Of a stretch of DNA of 60,202 nt, positions 1 through 15,715 are shown one piece after another. The stretch's first letter is position 1, and every line of letters starts with the position of its first letter. The stretch spans positions 1 through 60,202 of the forward strand of contig CAIVJW010000028.1 in the NCBI GenBank assembly GCA_903906315.1. Reading direction: 5' to 3'. The translations under genes were made by a program, and so were the position numbers. Origin of the DNA: an uncultured delta proteobacterium. Its GTDB lineage: Bacteria > Myxococcota_A > Polyangia > Polyangiales > Polyangiaceae. The notes under the pieces are model-generated. The model was not told the origin of the DNA, ran no database searches, and was given only the letters and a program-made list of their open reading frames with translations.

Positions 1-148
1 CGCCCGCGCCGCCGGCCGCGGCCGTGGCCGTCGTGCTCGCGCCGGGCGCGGGCGAGATTCCGTCCTCCGACGAGCACGCGGCCACCGCGGCCGCGACCAG
101 CACCGCCCCCAGCACGCATGCCCCCGCGCGGCGCGTCACGTTCACCAT
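1..148 (-). CDS. Lipoprotein, N-terminal part only
   Basis: The gene reads leftward and is cut by the window edge after about 49 residues. It starts at ATG 148 with Met-Val-Asn-Val-Thr-Arg-Arg, followed by a hydrophobic stretch and an AVAAC lipobox (Cys24), so the product should be a lipid-anchored envelope protein. After the Cys come a few acidic residues and then Ala/Thr/Gly-rich linker sequence, as in the other lipoproteins of this window. Codons are GC-rich at the third position. The functional domain lies outside the window, so no role can be given. Confidence 0.7.
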   Translation of the reverse strand, partial: MVNVTRRAGACVLGAVLVAAAVAACSSEDGISPAPGASTTATAAAGGAG

Positions 149-231
149 GGCCCACGAATAGGGGCGGATGCGTCGGTCAGCAAGTCGACCGCGGCGCGGT
201 CGCGCGATTGCCCGCGCGCCGGGCGAGAGGC

Positions 232-1434
232 TCAGTTCAGCGCGCTGTCGCAGCCGAGCACGATCTCGACCTTCGCCGCCACGTCGGTCCGCACCGCCGC
301 GCAGGTCGATCCGCACAGGACGACCTTCGCCGGAGCGACCGGATCGTCGAAATGCCAGCCCCCGTGCGAGCAGTACGACTTGCTCTCGACGCGGCCGATC
401 GTGACGGGCGGGCTCCCGTCGCCGGGGACGTAGACCACGTTGACCTTCGCCGGGTCGAGCTGCCCGGAGGGCGGCGCGGGGAGCGGCAGATCGCAGGCGA
501 TCTGGTCGCCCTGGATCGACTTCAGCGCGGCGACGAGCTGCGCCCCGACGTCGCCGGATCCGATGAAGAAGGCCAGCTTCGTCCCGCCCGCCTGCGCGAG
601 GAGGTTCATCTGGTCGACGTTCGATCCCGCGAGGCCCACCGCGTAGGTGAGCACGCCGTGCTGGACGCGCGCGGCCGAGGCGAGCGACGCGATGGCGGCG
701 ATGTCGTCGTTGCACCCGTTCGGCTCGCCGTCGGTGACGAGCACCACGGTGGCCTTCTCGCCGGGCTCGCCGTTCTGGTGCTTCGCGCCCCACGCCTCGG
801 CGCCCGAGAGGGCGGCGTGCATCGGGGTGTCGCCTCCGGGCAGGCGCGACGCGACGGCGTCGAGGAGCGCCTGCTCCTGCGCGTCGGCAGGCGCGGACGC
901 GAGCGTGAGCGGGGCGAGGTCGACGAGCGGCTTGGAGCACTGCAGCGTGCTGCACGCCTGGCTGTCGCAGCCCGCGTCCGGAAAGAAGCGCAGCGCGACG
1001 CGCAGCCCGGCCGTCGCGGGGTCGGCGAAGAACGATCGCAGCGCCTGGGAGACCGCGTCCCACTTGCCCGCATCGGCCATCGACCCCGACTTGTCGACCA
1101 TGAGCAAGAGGTCGACCGGGTGCAGCTTGCCCTCGGTCGTCGCCGTCGCGCAGCCCGCGTCCGGGTCGATCCCGCCGTCGACGGCGCCGAGCTCGTAGCC
1201 CTGCTGAGCCCCTGCGTCGCTGCCATGCCCCGACCCGCCGTCGTCGCCGCTCGCGCCGCCGGACCCCTGGCCGCCCGAAACGCCCTCGCCGGGCGGCCGC
1301 GCCGCGCTCGGCGTCGCCTCCAGCCCCGTGACCTTCGCGCGATCGGAGCAGGCCATCGCCGTCGCGGCGGCGATCGCGCCCGCCAGGGCAGCCGCGAGCG
1401 TGCGTCGGATCGCGTCCGCGAGGTTTGGGGTCAT
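232..1434 (-). CDS. von Willebrand factor A domain lipoprotein
   Basis: This 400-residue exported protein starts with a Arg-Arg-containing hydrophobic signal and an AMAC lipobox-like site (Cys29). A Gly/Ser/Asp-rich linker runs to about residue 95. A von Willebrand A domain follows from about 105, with the metal-ion-dependent adhesion site Asp114-Lys-Ser116-Gly-Ser118 right after the first beta strand; later come a Thr in TPMHAALSG and an Asp in VVLVTDGEPNG, as expected for MIDAS loops 2 and 3. Such domains bind protein ligands through a divalent cation. Extra Cys residues after the linker and in the C-terminal third suggest disulfides outside the cytoplasm. The ligand is unknown. Confidence 0.85.
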   Translation of the reverse strand: MTPNLADAIRRTLAAALAGAIAAATAMACSDRAKVTGLEATPSAARPPGEGVSGGQGSGGASGDDGGSGHGSDAGAQQGYELGAVDGGIDPDAGCATATTEGKLHPVDLLLMVDKSGSMADAGKWDAVSQALRSFFADPATAGLRVALRFFPDAGCDSQACSTLQCSKPLVDLAPLTLASAPADAQEQALLDAVASRLPGGDTPMHAALSGAEAWGAKHQNGEPGEKATVVLVTDGEPNGCNDDIAAIASLASAARVQHGVLTYAVGLAGSNVDQMNLLAQAGGTKLAFFIGSGDVGAQLVAALKSIQGDQIACDLPLPAPPSGQLDPAKVNVVYVPGDGSPPVTIGRVESKSYCSHGGWHFDDPVAPAKVVLCGSTCAAVRTDVAAKVEIVLGCDSALN

Positions 1435-1447
1435 CGTCGGCGAGGTC

Positions 1448-1453
1448 AGTATA
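1448..1453 (-). promoter_or_regulatory. -10 element of the VWA lipoprotein gene
   Basis: On the minus strand TATACT matches the -10 consensus at five of six bases and ends 13 bases before ATG 1434. The expected transcript start is only a few bases before the start codon. Confidence 0.5.
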
Positions 1454-1682
1454 GGCGCGACGGCGCGCGCGAGCCCGCGCCGCCGCGCCCGAGGCCGGCG
1501 GAATGCGGGCGCGGCCGATCCGGACGTCGACGATCACGCCTTCCTGGTCCACCACGGCCCACCGCGGCTCACCGGGCCCCGCGTGGCCCGACGTGCCCGG
1601 GTGGATCGAGCTGCCGCCATGCCCGGCGCGGTCACCACGGCCCCTGCGTCGGGCCGCGCGCCCGCCGCGTGAACGACCCGGC

Positions 1683-2747
1683 CTACGCCGCGACCGATCG
1701 GCGTGGCGCCGCGCGCTGCCGGGCCCAGGCCTCGATCATGGGCCAGATCGTGTGGGGAGCGTCGCGGCCGACGACGAGGTCGAGGTGGCCACGCGGGAAC
1801 GTCCGGTAGAGCTTGTCGGTCGAGCTCGATCGCTCGAACGCGGGCAGCACGGACGCGGGCGGCGCGAGGTCGTCCTTCGTCCCGGCGACGACGAGCAGCG
1901 GCACGTCGAGCGCCTCGAAGTCGTGCGCGTAGCCGACGAGGCCGCCGAGGCGGTTGCCCGTCCGGCGCTGCTGCGCCGCCGACAGGAACATGTTGCGCAG
2001 GACGGTGATGCTGCCCGCGTCCATCGCGAGCGACATGTGCTGGCTGAGGACCTCCGGCTCGAGCGATCCGGGCGAGAAGCCTCGGATCGGGAGCGGGAAG
2101 ATGGGGCTCTCGACGAAGCCGCGCGCGAAGCGGATCGCCTCGCCCCAACCACGGAGGGGCACGGCGCCGTGGCCGAGCCCGACGCGCCGATCGAGGCCGA
2201 TCATCAGGCTGCCGAGCAGCGTGAGCGCCCACGAGCCGCGCGTGAAGTGGTACGGGCTCCCGAGCGTGACGATGCCGGCGACCGCGCCGGCGAGCTCCGC
2301 GGCCGCGGCGTAGCTGACGAGGCCGCCGAGGGAGTGGCCCATCAGGAACACGGGGCGCGGCCCGGCGTGGCGCTGGATCTCCTCGATGGCCGCCGGGACG
2401 TCCTCGCGCACGAAGTCGGCGACGTGCGTCGGCCGGTGGGCGCCGAGGTGGCGCGAGCGCCCGTGTCCGCGCAGGTCGAGGTTGAAGACGTCGAACCCGG
2501 CCTGCGCCAGGTAGTTCGAGAAGCTGCGCGCGGGGAGGTGCCAGGCGTAGCGGTTCTGCCCGTAGCCGTGCACGAGCAGGACGGGGGCGAGCGAGCCCCC
2601 CTGCCCGGCGGCGCGCTTGCGGATCATCGCGAGCGGCACGTCGGCCCCCGACGCGCTGCGCGCCCGGGCGACCACGAGCTCCTTGATGAAGCGACCGCGG
2701 AGCTCGCGGTCGATGACCTGGTCGACGACCTGCTGGTGCAAAATCAT
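1683..2747 (-). CDS. Alpha/beta hydrolase, lipase/esterase-like
   Basis: The 354-residue protein has the alpha/beta-hydrolase landmarks in order: an HGYGQN oxyanion loop (residues 60-65), DLRGHGRS (91-98), the nucleophile elbow GHSLG with Ser139, an Asp-bearing GTKDDLAPP loop near 305 and the catalytic His in RGHLDLV near 332. This completes a Ser-Asp-His triad. No signal peptide is visible, so it is probably cytoplasmic. The sequence between elbow and Asp is long enough for a cap domain. Family members cleave esters, thioesters or lipids; the substrate cannot be told. It starts at ATG 2747 and is divergent from the gene at 2922. Confidence 0.85.
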   Translation of the reverse strand: MILHQQVVDQVIDRELRGRFIKELVVARARSASGADVPLAMIRKRAAGQGGSLAPVLLVHGYGQNRYAWHLPARSFSNYLAQAGFDVFNLDLRGHGRSRHLGAHRPTHVADFVREDVPAAIEEIQRHAGPRPVFLMGHSLGGLVSYAAAAELAGAVAGIVTLGSPYHFTRGSWALTLLGSLMIGLDRRVGLGHGAVPLRGWGEAIRFARGFVESPIFPLPIRGFSPGSLEPEVLSQHMSLAMDAGSITVLRNMFLSAAQQRRTGNRLGGLVGYAHDFEALDVPLLVVAGTKDDLAPPASVLPAFERSSSTDKLYRTFPRGHLDLVVGRDAPHTIWPMIEAWARQRAAPRRSVAA

Positions 2748-2921
2748 CCGTTATCGGTCGAAGTATGGGCCGGACGCGAGCCGAAGGGGAGGCGCTTCCG
2801 ACGATGTCGCCCGCCGCCCCTCATCGCGTTCCGCTCCCTTCGCCGACTCGTGTAGGCTGCGCCTGGCACAACTAGGCACTCACGCTCGCGCAAGCCGCGC
2901 CGCCCGGCGCCCCGGACCTAC

Positions 2922-3880
2922 ATGCCCTTCTCCGCCACTCGGTCGCTCTCGTTCCTCCTCGCCAGCGCGGCTCTCACCTTCACGTCCACGGCGGCGGCGG
3001 AGGGCTTCGACAAGTCGGCCGACGACGTCATCGCGTCCAAGGAGCAGGCCGAGAAGGAAGCGCAGGGCGAGAAGATGCCCGGCGAGAAGGACAAGAAGAA
3101 GCCCGAGGCGGCCGAAGCGCCCTCGGATCCGGCGAAGTGGGATCCCTTCGAGGACCCGCACAAGGCCTACTACTTCGTGGACCTCAAGTTTCGCGACGTG
3201 GTGCTGCCGAAGTTCATGATGAGCGTGTTCGGCAAGGGCGGCGCGACGATCAACGTGCCCAGCGTCGGCGCCGAGCTCGGCTACCGCAAGGGCGGGATCG
3301 AGATCGACAGCACCGTCTGGTACGCGGACTACTCGAGCTCCGACGAGGGCTTCCTCTTCCGCGGCAAGAACGACGGCGACGAGGCCTACGAGAGGATCAT
3401 GAGCTCGCTCAAGGTGCTCTACCTCTCGGTGGACCTCCTCAAGGACATCCCGATCGACGACAAGGGCCGCTTCTCGTTTCTCATCGGCGGCGGCGTCGGC
3501 ATCGGCTTCGTCTTCGGCAACCTGTTCAGGAACCAGGTCGTCCCGAGCGGCTACGCCGGCAACCCGGGCTCGACGCCCGACCCGAACAACGTGGGCGCCT
3601 GGTCCAACTGCCCGGACGCGAACGCGTTGGGCGCGCCTCAGGCCCCGATCCCGGGCAGCGCGAACCCGCCCAAGGCGTGGTGCGACCGCTCGAACGACCA
3701 CTACGGCACGTACAGCGAGAAGAGCTGGGCGAACGGCGGGTCGAAGCCGATCGTCTTTCCCTGGGTGTCGATCCCGCAGCTGTCGTTCCGCTACAAGCCC
3801 GTCAAGCAGGTGCAGATCCGGCTCGACACCGGCTGGTCGCTGTCCGGCTTCTTCTTCGGCCTCTCGGGCGGCTACGGGCT

Positions 3881-3884
<4 letters not shown>
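2922..3884 (+). CDS. Exported, probably outer-membrane protein
   Basis: The 320-residue product begins with a signal peptide (hydrophobic core about residues 9-25, likely cut after TAAA). A Lys/Glu-rich stretch follows to about residue 75. The rest has alternating aromatic and polar residues, Gly-rich turns and ends in GLSGGYGL, which fits a small beta-barrel. Two Cys near residues 228 and 249 could form a disulfide. No named family is recognised. Its TGA stop overlaps the GTG start of the giant regulator by four bases, so the two are probably translated together. Confidence 0.7.
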
Positions 3885-8403
<4,519 letters not shown>

Positions 8404-8407
<4 letters not shown>

Positions 8408-8793
8408 CGCAAGACACGGCGCTCTCCGCATTCGTCGACGGCCGATCGCTCCCCGAGGACGAGGCGCGCGCGATCTGGAAGGAGTTCAGCGAGCACATGG
8501 ACGAGCACCGCGGCGACATGTCCGGGTTCGCCGCGAAGCGAGGCTGGACGAGCGTCGCGCCCGAGTACCGCGAGGGGCAGGCGGTGCTCGTCGTCCGCAC
8601 GACGCCGAGCGCCCCCGGGCTGCCGCCGGCGCCCGCGCCGCCCAAGGCCGCGGCGCCTTCGACCGGGGCGAAGAAGCGGCCGACGCGCAGGCCCGCGGCG
8701 GGAGGCCGCGCGAGCGGCGGACCGGCGAAGAAGGGCTCGGGGCCCAAGCGCGCGACGCCCGCGAAGAAGGGCAGCGGTCGACCGAAGGGCTGA
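8404..8793 (+). CDS. Small protein with Lys/Pro-rich tail
   Basis: The 129-residue protein has an acidic, probably folded N-terminal half (MTQDTALSAFVDGRSLPEDE and a Trp-containing helix) and a C-terminal half rich in Lys, Ala, Pro and Gly with repeated AKK motifs. Such tails resemble histone-H1-like proteins and often bind nucleic acid, but that is inference. ATG 8404 overlaps the stop of the sigma-54 regulator (ATGA), so it is probably expressed with it. No family is recognised. Confidence 0.75.
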
Positions 8794-8893
8794 GCCGTCG
8801 GCGGGGCGCAGGTCGCTCGCGGCGCGGAGGCCAATCGCGAAGGCGGAGGCTTCCGCTGACGGCGCAAATTGCCTCACTCGGAGGGTGCGGATC

Positions 8894-8902
8894 TGCTAGT
8901 TT
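8894..8902 (+). promoter_or_regulatory. Extended -10 before the MYXO-CTERM gene
   Basis: TGCTAGTTT ends 11 bases before ATG 8914. A GGAGG lies at 8904-8908, between the hexamer and the start codon, so it would sit at or before the expected transcript start. No well-spaced -35 is seen. Confidence 0.5.
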
Positions 8903-8913
8903 CGGAGGCTGCC

Positions 8914-11163
8914 ATGACCTCCAAAAGCCGCGCCTTCCTTCGCCCCTTGACGAGCCTGGCCGTCCTCGCCAGCGCGTTCTCGCTCGCCGCTCCCGCGCAG
9001 GCCGATGACCCGGTGCTGCGCCATCAGGAGGACCTGCACGGCGACGTCCTGAGCATCGGCTCGACGATGGCCTTCGACTGCGACAGCGGCATCGGAGCGC
9101 CGGCGGGCACCACGACGGACTGCGCCACGCAGACGAACCCTGCGGGCCCGTCGCCCGACCTGTTCTGGCGCGACGCCGTCGCGGGCTTGGCCCTCAAGCC
9201 GACGGAGGCTCGGACCTCGGCGACGCTCGCGCTGCCGGCCAACGCGAAGATCACGTACGCCCGGCTCTACTGGGGCGCGCTCCTCGACAAGCCCGACGCC
9301 GACAAGAGCGTCGTCCTCGACCGGGCCGCCGGCAAGACGACCACGATCAACGCCGACCAGAGCTGGGTGCTCCCGTACGGCTTCGCGGCGCACCCGGACT
9401 GGTTTTATTACCAGGCGTCCGGCGACGCGACGAAGTTCGTCCAGTCGCTCGGCGCGGGCACGTTCCGCGTGACGGACGTCGACGCGTTCAACTTCGTCGG
9501 CAAGGACACGGACCGCGCGTTCTCGGGCTGGACGCTCGTCGTCTTCTATTCGCACAAAGGCGACGAGCTGCGAAACCTCGCGCTCTTCGACGGCTTCAAC
9601 CGCATCGACCCCGATCCGGCGCTCAACACCGCCGAGGCGAAGGTCACGCTGAGCGGCTTCCTCGTGCCCCCCGGGTTCAGCGCCCGCATGAGCGCGTTCG
9701 CGTACGAGGGCGACAAGGGGTACGCCGGCGACCACTTCACGCTCAACGGCACGCAGCTCTCGGACGCGCAGAACCCGGCCGATAACTTCTTCAACTCGAG
9801 CCGCAGCGTCCTCGGCGCGCCGGTCTCGGGCGCCGACGACGTGCCGAAGCTCTCGGGAGCGTCGGGCGCGATGGCCGGCTACGACAACGACACCGTCGAC
9901 GTGACCAAGCTCCTCAAGGCCGGCGACAAGACGTGCGTCGTGGCCGCGGACTCGGCCAAGGACATCTTCTTCCTCGGAGGCTTCGTCACCTCGGTGACGA
10001 ACCTCGCGCCGAACTTCGCGGTCACCAAGGGCGTGCTCGACGAGAACGGCGGCGCCATTCAGCACAGCGACATCCTCGAGTACACGATCACCGCGACGAA
10101 CGACGGCAACGACCCGTCGATCCACACGGTGCTCACCGACGAGCTCGACGCGGGGCTCGAGTACGTCGCCGGCTCGATCGAGATCGTCAAGGGCGGCAAG
10201 GTCGGCAAGAAGACCGACGCGAAGGGCGACGACGAGGCCGAGTACGACGCGCAGACGCACACGATCACGGTGCGCCTCGGCGACTCCGCCTCGGCCGCCG
10301 ACGGTGGCTCGGTGGACATCGGCGACACGGTCGTCGTGAGCTTCCGCGCGAAGGTCGCGGCGGAGACCGGCTCGGTGCAGAACGCGGCCGTGCTGAGCGC
10401 CGCGGGCAAGGCCGGCGCGCCGAAGAAGAGCTACGACAGCGACGGCGACCCGAACCAGGTCGGCGAGCAGCCGACGGTCATCACGATCGACGAGTGCAAC
10501 ACCGACGCGGAGTGCGGCGGTGACAAGCCGCACTGCGACCCGAACACGCACACCTGCGTGCCCTGCAAGACGGACGCGGACTGCCCCGACAAGTCGCACC
10601 CGGCGTGCCTGCCGACGGGCGCGTGCGGCGAGTGCTCGGAGATGAACGAGAAGCTCTGCCTGCCGCAGGACAAGTTCTGCGACACGTCGGCCGGCATCTG
10701 CGTGGTGTGCACGACGGGCAAGGGCGGCGACCCGTCGAAGTGCAAGGACCTCCCGGCGGGCCCGGTCTGCGTCAACGGCAAGGACGGCAACCACTGCGGC
10801 TGCACCGCGGACTCGGACTGCGGCGACGCGAAGAGCGGCAAGGTCTGCGACTCCGTGCCGGAGGAGTGCAGGGAAGGCTGCCGCGGCAATGGCGGCAACG
10901 GCTGCCCCGAAGGCTTCGTCTGCACGTCGGCCGACACGACGATCGGCACGTGCGAGCCGACGGGGGCGGGCGGCGCGGGCGGCGGCGCCGGCGGCGGGTC
11001 GAGCGGCCTCGGCGCGAACCCGGTCAACAACGACAGCCAGGTCGGCGAGGGAGGCGGCTGCGGCTGCACGGTCCCGGGCGAGACGCCCGACGACGCGCCC
11101 CTCGCGGCGCTCGGCGCGCTGGCCTCCGCGTTCGTGATCGCGTCGCGTCGCCGTCGGCGGTAG
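8914..11163 (+). CDS. Surface protein with DUF11-like domain and MYXO-CTERM
   Basis: The 749-residue protein has a signal peptide (cut near APAQA). A beta-rich N-terminal region follows with several WGALL/GWTLVVFY-type strands. A DUF11-like domain of the surface-repeat type lies at about 372-520 (NFAVTKGVLDENGG to a DGDPNQVG end). Then comes a Cys-rich region of repeated short disulfide-type loops (TDAECGGDKPHC and similar). The end has a Gly-rich linker, GGGCGC, a hydrophobic helix and five basic residues, which fits the MYXO-CTERM sorting signal. Myxococcota proteins with this tail are processed and anchored at the surface. ATG 8914 is preferred over an upstream ATG because it begins the signal peptide and has GGAGG six bases upstream. 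Confidence 0.85.
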   Translation: MTSKSRAFLRPLTSLAVLASAFSLAAPAQADDPVLRHQEDLHGDVLSIGSTMAFDCDSGIGAPAGTTTDCATQTNPAGPSPDLFWRDAVAGLALKPTEARTSATLALPANAKITYARLYWGALLDKPDADKSVVLDRAAGKTTTINADQSWVLPYGFAAHPDWFYYQASGDATKFVQSLGAGTFRVTDVDAFNFVGKDTDRAFSGWTLVVFYSHKGDELRNLALFDGFNRIDPDPALNTAEAKVTLSGFLVPPGFSARMSAFAYEGDKGYAGDHFTLNGTQLSDAQNPADNFFNSSRSVLGAPVSGADDVPKLSGASGAMAGYDNDTVDVTKLLKAGDKTCVVAADSAKDIFFLGGFVTSVTNLAPNFAVTKGVLDENGGAIQHSDILEYTITATNDGNDPSIHTVLTDELDAGLEYVAGSIEIVKGGKVGKKTDAKGDDEAEYDAQTHTITVRLGDSASAADGGSVDIGDTVVVSFRAKVAAETGSVQNAAVLSAAGKAGAPKKSYDSDGDPNQVGEQPTVITIDECNTDAECGGDKPHCDPNTHTCVPCKTDADCPDKSHPACLPTGACGECSEMNEKLCLPQDKFCDTSAGICVVCTTGKGGDPSKCKDLPAGPVCVNGKDGNHCGCTADSDCGDAKSGKVCDSVPEECREGCRGNGGNGCPEGFVCTSADTTIGTCEPTGAGGAGGGAGGGSSGLGANPVNNDSQVGEGGGCGCTVPGETPDDAPLAALGALASAFVIASRRRRR

Positions 11164-11175
11164 TCGCGGTCGGGC

Positions 11176-11244
11176 CGCGTGGGGCTCGCTCGGTTTCGGC
11201 GACGGCCCCGCGGGGGGCCGCCCGCAGCCTCGGAACCCCACGCG
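11176..11244. terminator. Nested inverted repeat after the MYXO-CTERM gene
   Basis: CGCGTGGGG (11176-11184) pairs with CCCCACGCG (11236-11244), enclosing a second GGCCCC/GGGGCC stem. It starts 13 bases after a stop codon. There is no T-run, so it is a terminator candidate or a transcript-stabilising structure. Confidence 0.35.
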
Positions 11245-11345
11245 CCTCGGCGTGGAGGCGTCGCGGCGGGGCGGCGAGGGCGCCCAAAGGAGCGGGCCGA
11301 CTCGCCGGATCCGTGCACGGCCGGCGCGCCGCCGCGGCCCGGCGG

Positions 11346-11354
11346 TGCTAGCTT
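11346..11354 (+). promoter_or_regulatory. Extended -10, leaderless-type
   Basis: TGCTAGCTT ends nine bases before ATG 11364, and no Shine-Dalgarno sequence is present. Transcription would be expected to start at or next to the A of the start codon. Confidence 0.55.
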
Positions 11355-11363
11355 CGTCGTCCG

Positions 11364-11633
11364 ATGAAGCTCACCGAAAAGTTGAAGACCGAGGGGCTCA
11401 AGCTCGCGATGAGCCCGAACGTGGCGAAGCTCATGCAGGACGAGCGCTTCATGAAGCTCGTCATCGCGGCGATGAGCGTCCCGGGGAAGGTCGCGACCTT
11501 CACGACCGAGCAGAAGGAAGCCTTCGCCAAGGGCATGGGCCTGGCGACCGCAGACGAGGTCCGGGATCTGCGCCGAGCCGTGACCGCGCTCGAGGAGACG
11601 GTCGCGCGCCTGAAGCGGGCGGCGCAGCCCTGA
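11364..11633 (+). CDS. Small helical protein of unknown function
   Basis: The 89-residue protein is soluble, charged and predicted helical. The last 35 residues (DEVRDLRRAVTALEETVARL) have a heptad pattern that suggests a coiled coil. The middle (MQDERFMKLVIAAMSVPGKV) could be an amphipathic helix. The layout loosely recalls phasin or polymerase-accessory proteins, but no signature proves it. Third-codon-position GC and its own promoter support a real gene. Confidence 0.65.
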   Translation: MKLTEKLKTEGLKLAMSPNVAKLMQDERFMKLVIAAMSVPGKVATFTTEQKEAFAKGMGLATADEVRDLRRAVTALEETVARLKRAAQP

Positions 11634-11670
11634 CGGCACGCGGGCTACGCCGATCGGCCGCGAGCTGCGC

Positions 11671-12093
11671 CTACCGAAGCGCGGCGCCGGGTCGCGCGCC
11701 CGCGAGGTCGGCGGCCGGCAGGCGCGGCGAATCCGCGTAGCGCAGGCCCCCAGGAGCGCGCGCAAGGTCGTCGAGACCGCCCGCGAGGGCAACGCGCTGC
11801 CGTGGATCGAGGGTGCCCGGCACGGCGAGCTCGAGGCGCTGGGCGAAGCCGAGCCAGCGGTGCGCGCCCGCGGGATCGCCGAGCACCAGGAGCGACAGCC
11901 CGCGCACCAGGCCGTACTGAGCCTGCCGCCGCGGCGAGAGGCCGCCGACGTCGCCCTCGTGCGCGCCGAGCACCTCGGACGCCTCGAGATAGCGCCCCTG
12001 GACGAAGTCTCGCTCGGCCACGCCGAGGTACGGGGAACAGCCGCTCGTCACGAGCAGCAAGCCGCCGACCGCGATCGTTGTGCGGATCCTCAC
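11671..12093 (-). CDS. Small TPR-like lipoprotein
   Basis: The 140-residue product starts with a short basic N-region, a hydrophobic core and the lipobox LVTSGC, so it is probably lipid-anchored. The rest is helical, with alternating small and large residues (FVQGRYLEASEVL, VRGLSLLVLGDPAGAHRWL) as in one or two TPR units. It starts at GTG 12093, which lies six bases after a TGGTAGCGT element. It runs convergent to the gene ending at 11633. No specific function can be given. Confidence 0.7.
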   Translation of the reverse strand: MRIRTTIAVGGLLLVTSGCSPYLGVAERDFVQGRYLEASEVLGAHEGDVGGLSPRRQAQYGLVRGLSLLVLGDPAGAHRWLGFAQRLELAVPGTLDPRQRVALAGGLDDLARAPGGLRYADSPRLPAADLAGARPGAALR

Positions 12094-12099
12094 CCTGCG

Positions 12100-12108
12100 A
12101 CGCTACCA
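12100..12108 (-). promoter_or_regulatory. Extended -10 of the TPR-like lipoprotein
   Basis: On the minus strand TGGTAGCGT ends six bases before GTG 12093, which supports that start codon and a leaderless transcript. Confidence 0.5.
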
Positions 12109-12249
12109 AGTCTGCGCCGAGGGCGCTCGGGTTCCGACGCGCAGCCTCGCTACGAGGCGCGGAGGGGCGAGCGCGCCTGGAATCGTGCACCGGCGGTGGA
12201 CGCCGGCGGTGCCGAGGCCGCCCCGCGGCGACCTCGGCCGACGCGCGCG

Positions 12250-14307
<2,058 letters not shown>

Positions 14308-14355
14308 CTCGTCACCCTCTCGGCGCCCGATCGGTGCTGCAGCGGCGCGCGACAG

Positions 14356-14364
14356 AGCCTAGCA
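14356..14364 (-). promoter_or_regulatory. Extended -10 of prkA
   Basis: On the minus strand TGCTAGGCT lies 48 bases before ATG 14307. This is a leadered arrangement, with a GA-rich ribosome-binding sequence just before the start. Confidence 0.45.
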
Positions 14365-14425
14365 GGACGCCGCCGCGCCTGCCGCACCTCTCCCTCGCCC
14401 GCCGGGCGGTCGGGGCGCGAGCGCG

Positions 14426-15613
14426 CTACGGCACGAGGAAGGCGGACGCGCCGGCGAGGACCTCGAGCCACGCCGGCTTGGCCTGGTCGCCCGTCGCGTG
14501 GAGGCCGGTGGAGCAGAGGTAGCTCGCGAAGGGGCCGATCGCGCTCTCGCCTTGTCGCTCGGCGAACGCGGTGCAGGCGGGCTTCGCGAGGTCGTGGAGC
14601 TCGAACACCTCCACGAGGCCGAACGCCGCGCGCCTGGGGCCGAGGGCCTGGAAGAAGGTCTGGAAGAAGAGCGCCTGCTTCTCGGGCGAGCTGCCGACGA
14701 CCTCGGCGCTCGGGTAGGCGAGGCCCTGGAGCAGGATGGGCTTGCCGGCGGCCGCGCCGATCATCGCGTCGACGGCGCCGGCGACGGCGCTGGCGGGGGC
14801 GGCCTCCTGGTCGCCGAGCCCGGGCATGTACGAGATCACGGCCGACGAGCACGCGGCGAGCACGGGCGCGAAGATCGGGTCGGGCTTCGTCGCCCCCTCG
14901 AACGAGAACGCGACCCCGACGCCGAGGCGAGGGCCGGCGCCGAGGCGCTTCTGCGCGCGCGTGCAGGCTTCGACCGCGAAGGCGCGGAAGGCGGCGCGCT
15001 CGGAGGGGTGCTGCGCGAGGTACACGTCGACGTCGCGCCCGAACGTGAGCCCCGCGAGGTCGGGCCCGAAACGGGTCGCGATCGTGTTCACGAGGGCGTC
15101 GAGCGCGGACAGCGACGCGGGGTCGTTCCAGGGCTTGCCGCGGAGGCCTTCCTGGCGGCCGTCGAACGCGCGGTCGACGAAAGCGAGGTTGAGCACGACG
15201 GCCTGGCCGTGCGAAGCGACGAAGTCGCGCACCGACGACAGCGCGTCGAGGCCGGCGGCGTCGAGATCGCGCGGGGCGCGGGAGAGCACGATGGCGCGGG
15301 TGCCCGCGGCGAAGGTCTCGACCTGGGCCTTCAGCGAATCGGCGGGGCCGGGTGGGCCTGCGGCCTCGGTGGAAGGGTTGGGCGTGATCGCGACGAGGAC
15401 GGGCGACAGGCCGGCGTCGGCGGCGTCCGCTGGGACGAGGGGACCGTCGCCGCGGGCGTCGAAGGCGCCCGCGTCGCGGGACGTCGACGAGCCGCCGCCA
15501 GCGCCGGAGCTGGAGACGTCGCCGGTCGTGGCGGCGTCGCCGCACCCCGCGTGCGCCGCGACCCACGCGGGCAGGAGCGCGGCGGCGATCACGGCGAGCG
15601 GGAGGCGGCGCAC
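14426..15613 (-). CDS. Exported protein, possible TIM-barrel domain
   Basis: The 395-residue protein begins at GTG 15613 with a signal sequence; a HAGC site (Cys about 24) is close to a lipobox but lacks the usual Leu at -3, so lipid attachment is uncertain. A Ser/Gly/Asp-rich linker follows to about residue 65. The rest alternates hydrophobic strands and helices (AVVLNLAFVDRAF, DLAGLTFGRDVDVYL, RLGVGVAFSFEG, KPILLQGLAYPSAEVVG), a pattern that fits a glycosidase-like TIM barrel. Catalytic residues cannot be assigned by eye. An ATG in another frame overlaps the start but gives no long product. Confidence 0.65.
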   Translation of the reverse strand: MRRLPLAVIAAALLPAWVAAHAGCGDAATTGDVSSSGAGGGSSTSRDAGAFDARGDGPLVPADAADAGLSPVLVAITPNPSTEAAGPPGPADSLKAQVETFAAGTRAIVLSRAPRDLDAAGLDALSSVRDFVASHGQAVVLNLAFVDRAFDGRQEGLRGKPWNDPASLSALDALVNTIATRFGPDLAGLTFGRDVDVYLAQHPSERAAFRAFAVEACTRAQKRLGAGPRLGVGVAFSFEGATKPDPIFAPVLAACSSAVISYMPGLGDQEAAPASAVAGAVDAMIGAAAGKPILLQGLAYPSAEVVGSSPEKQALFFQTFFQALGPRRAAFGLVEVFELHDLAKPACTAFAERQGESAIGPFASYLCSTGLHATGDQAKPAWLEVLAGASAFLVP

Positions 15614-15715
15614 GCCCGCATGCGAGCGAAGGGCGCCGCGCGCCGCACCGGGCTCGCGCCGCGCGGTCGAGGCCCCGCCGTCGGGCGAGCGCGACCGCAG
15701 CCTCCGCGTCGGGCG

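Noticed and set aside
118..1809. 563-residue plus-strand open frame
   Set aside because: It is antisense to the VWA lipoprotein and hydrolase genes; composition is Arg/Ala-rich shadow coding without domains.
2864..2880. TGGCACA sequence resembling a sigma-54 promoter
   Set aside because: The distance between GG and GC is nine bases instead of ten, and the -12 TTGC is missing.
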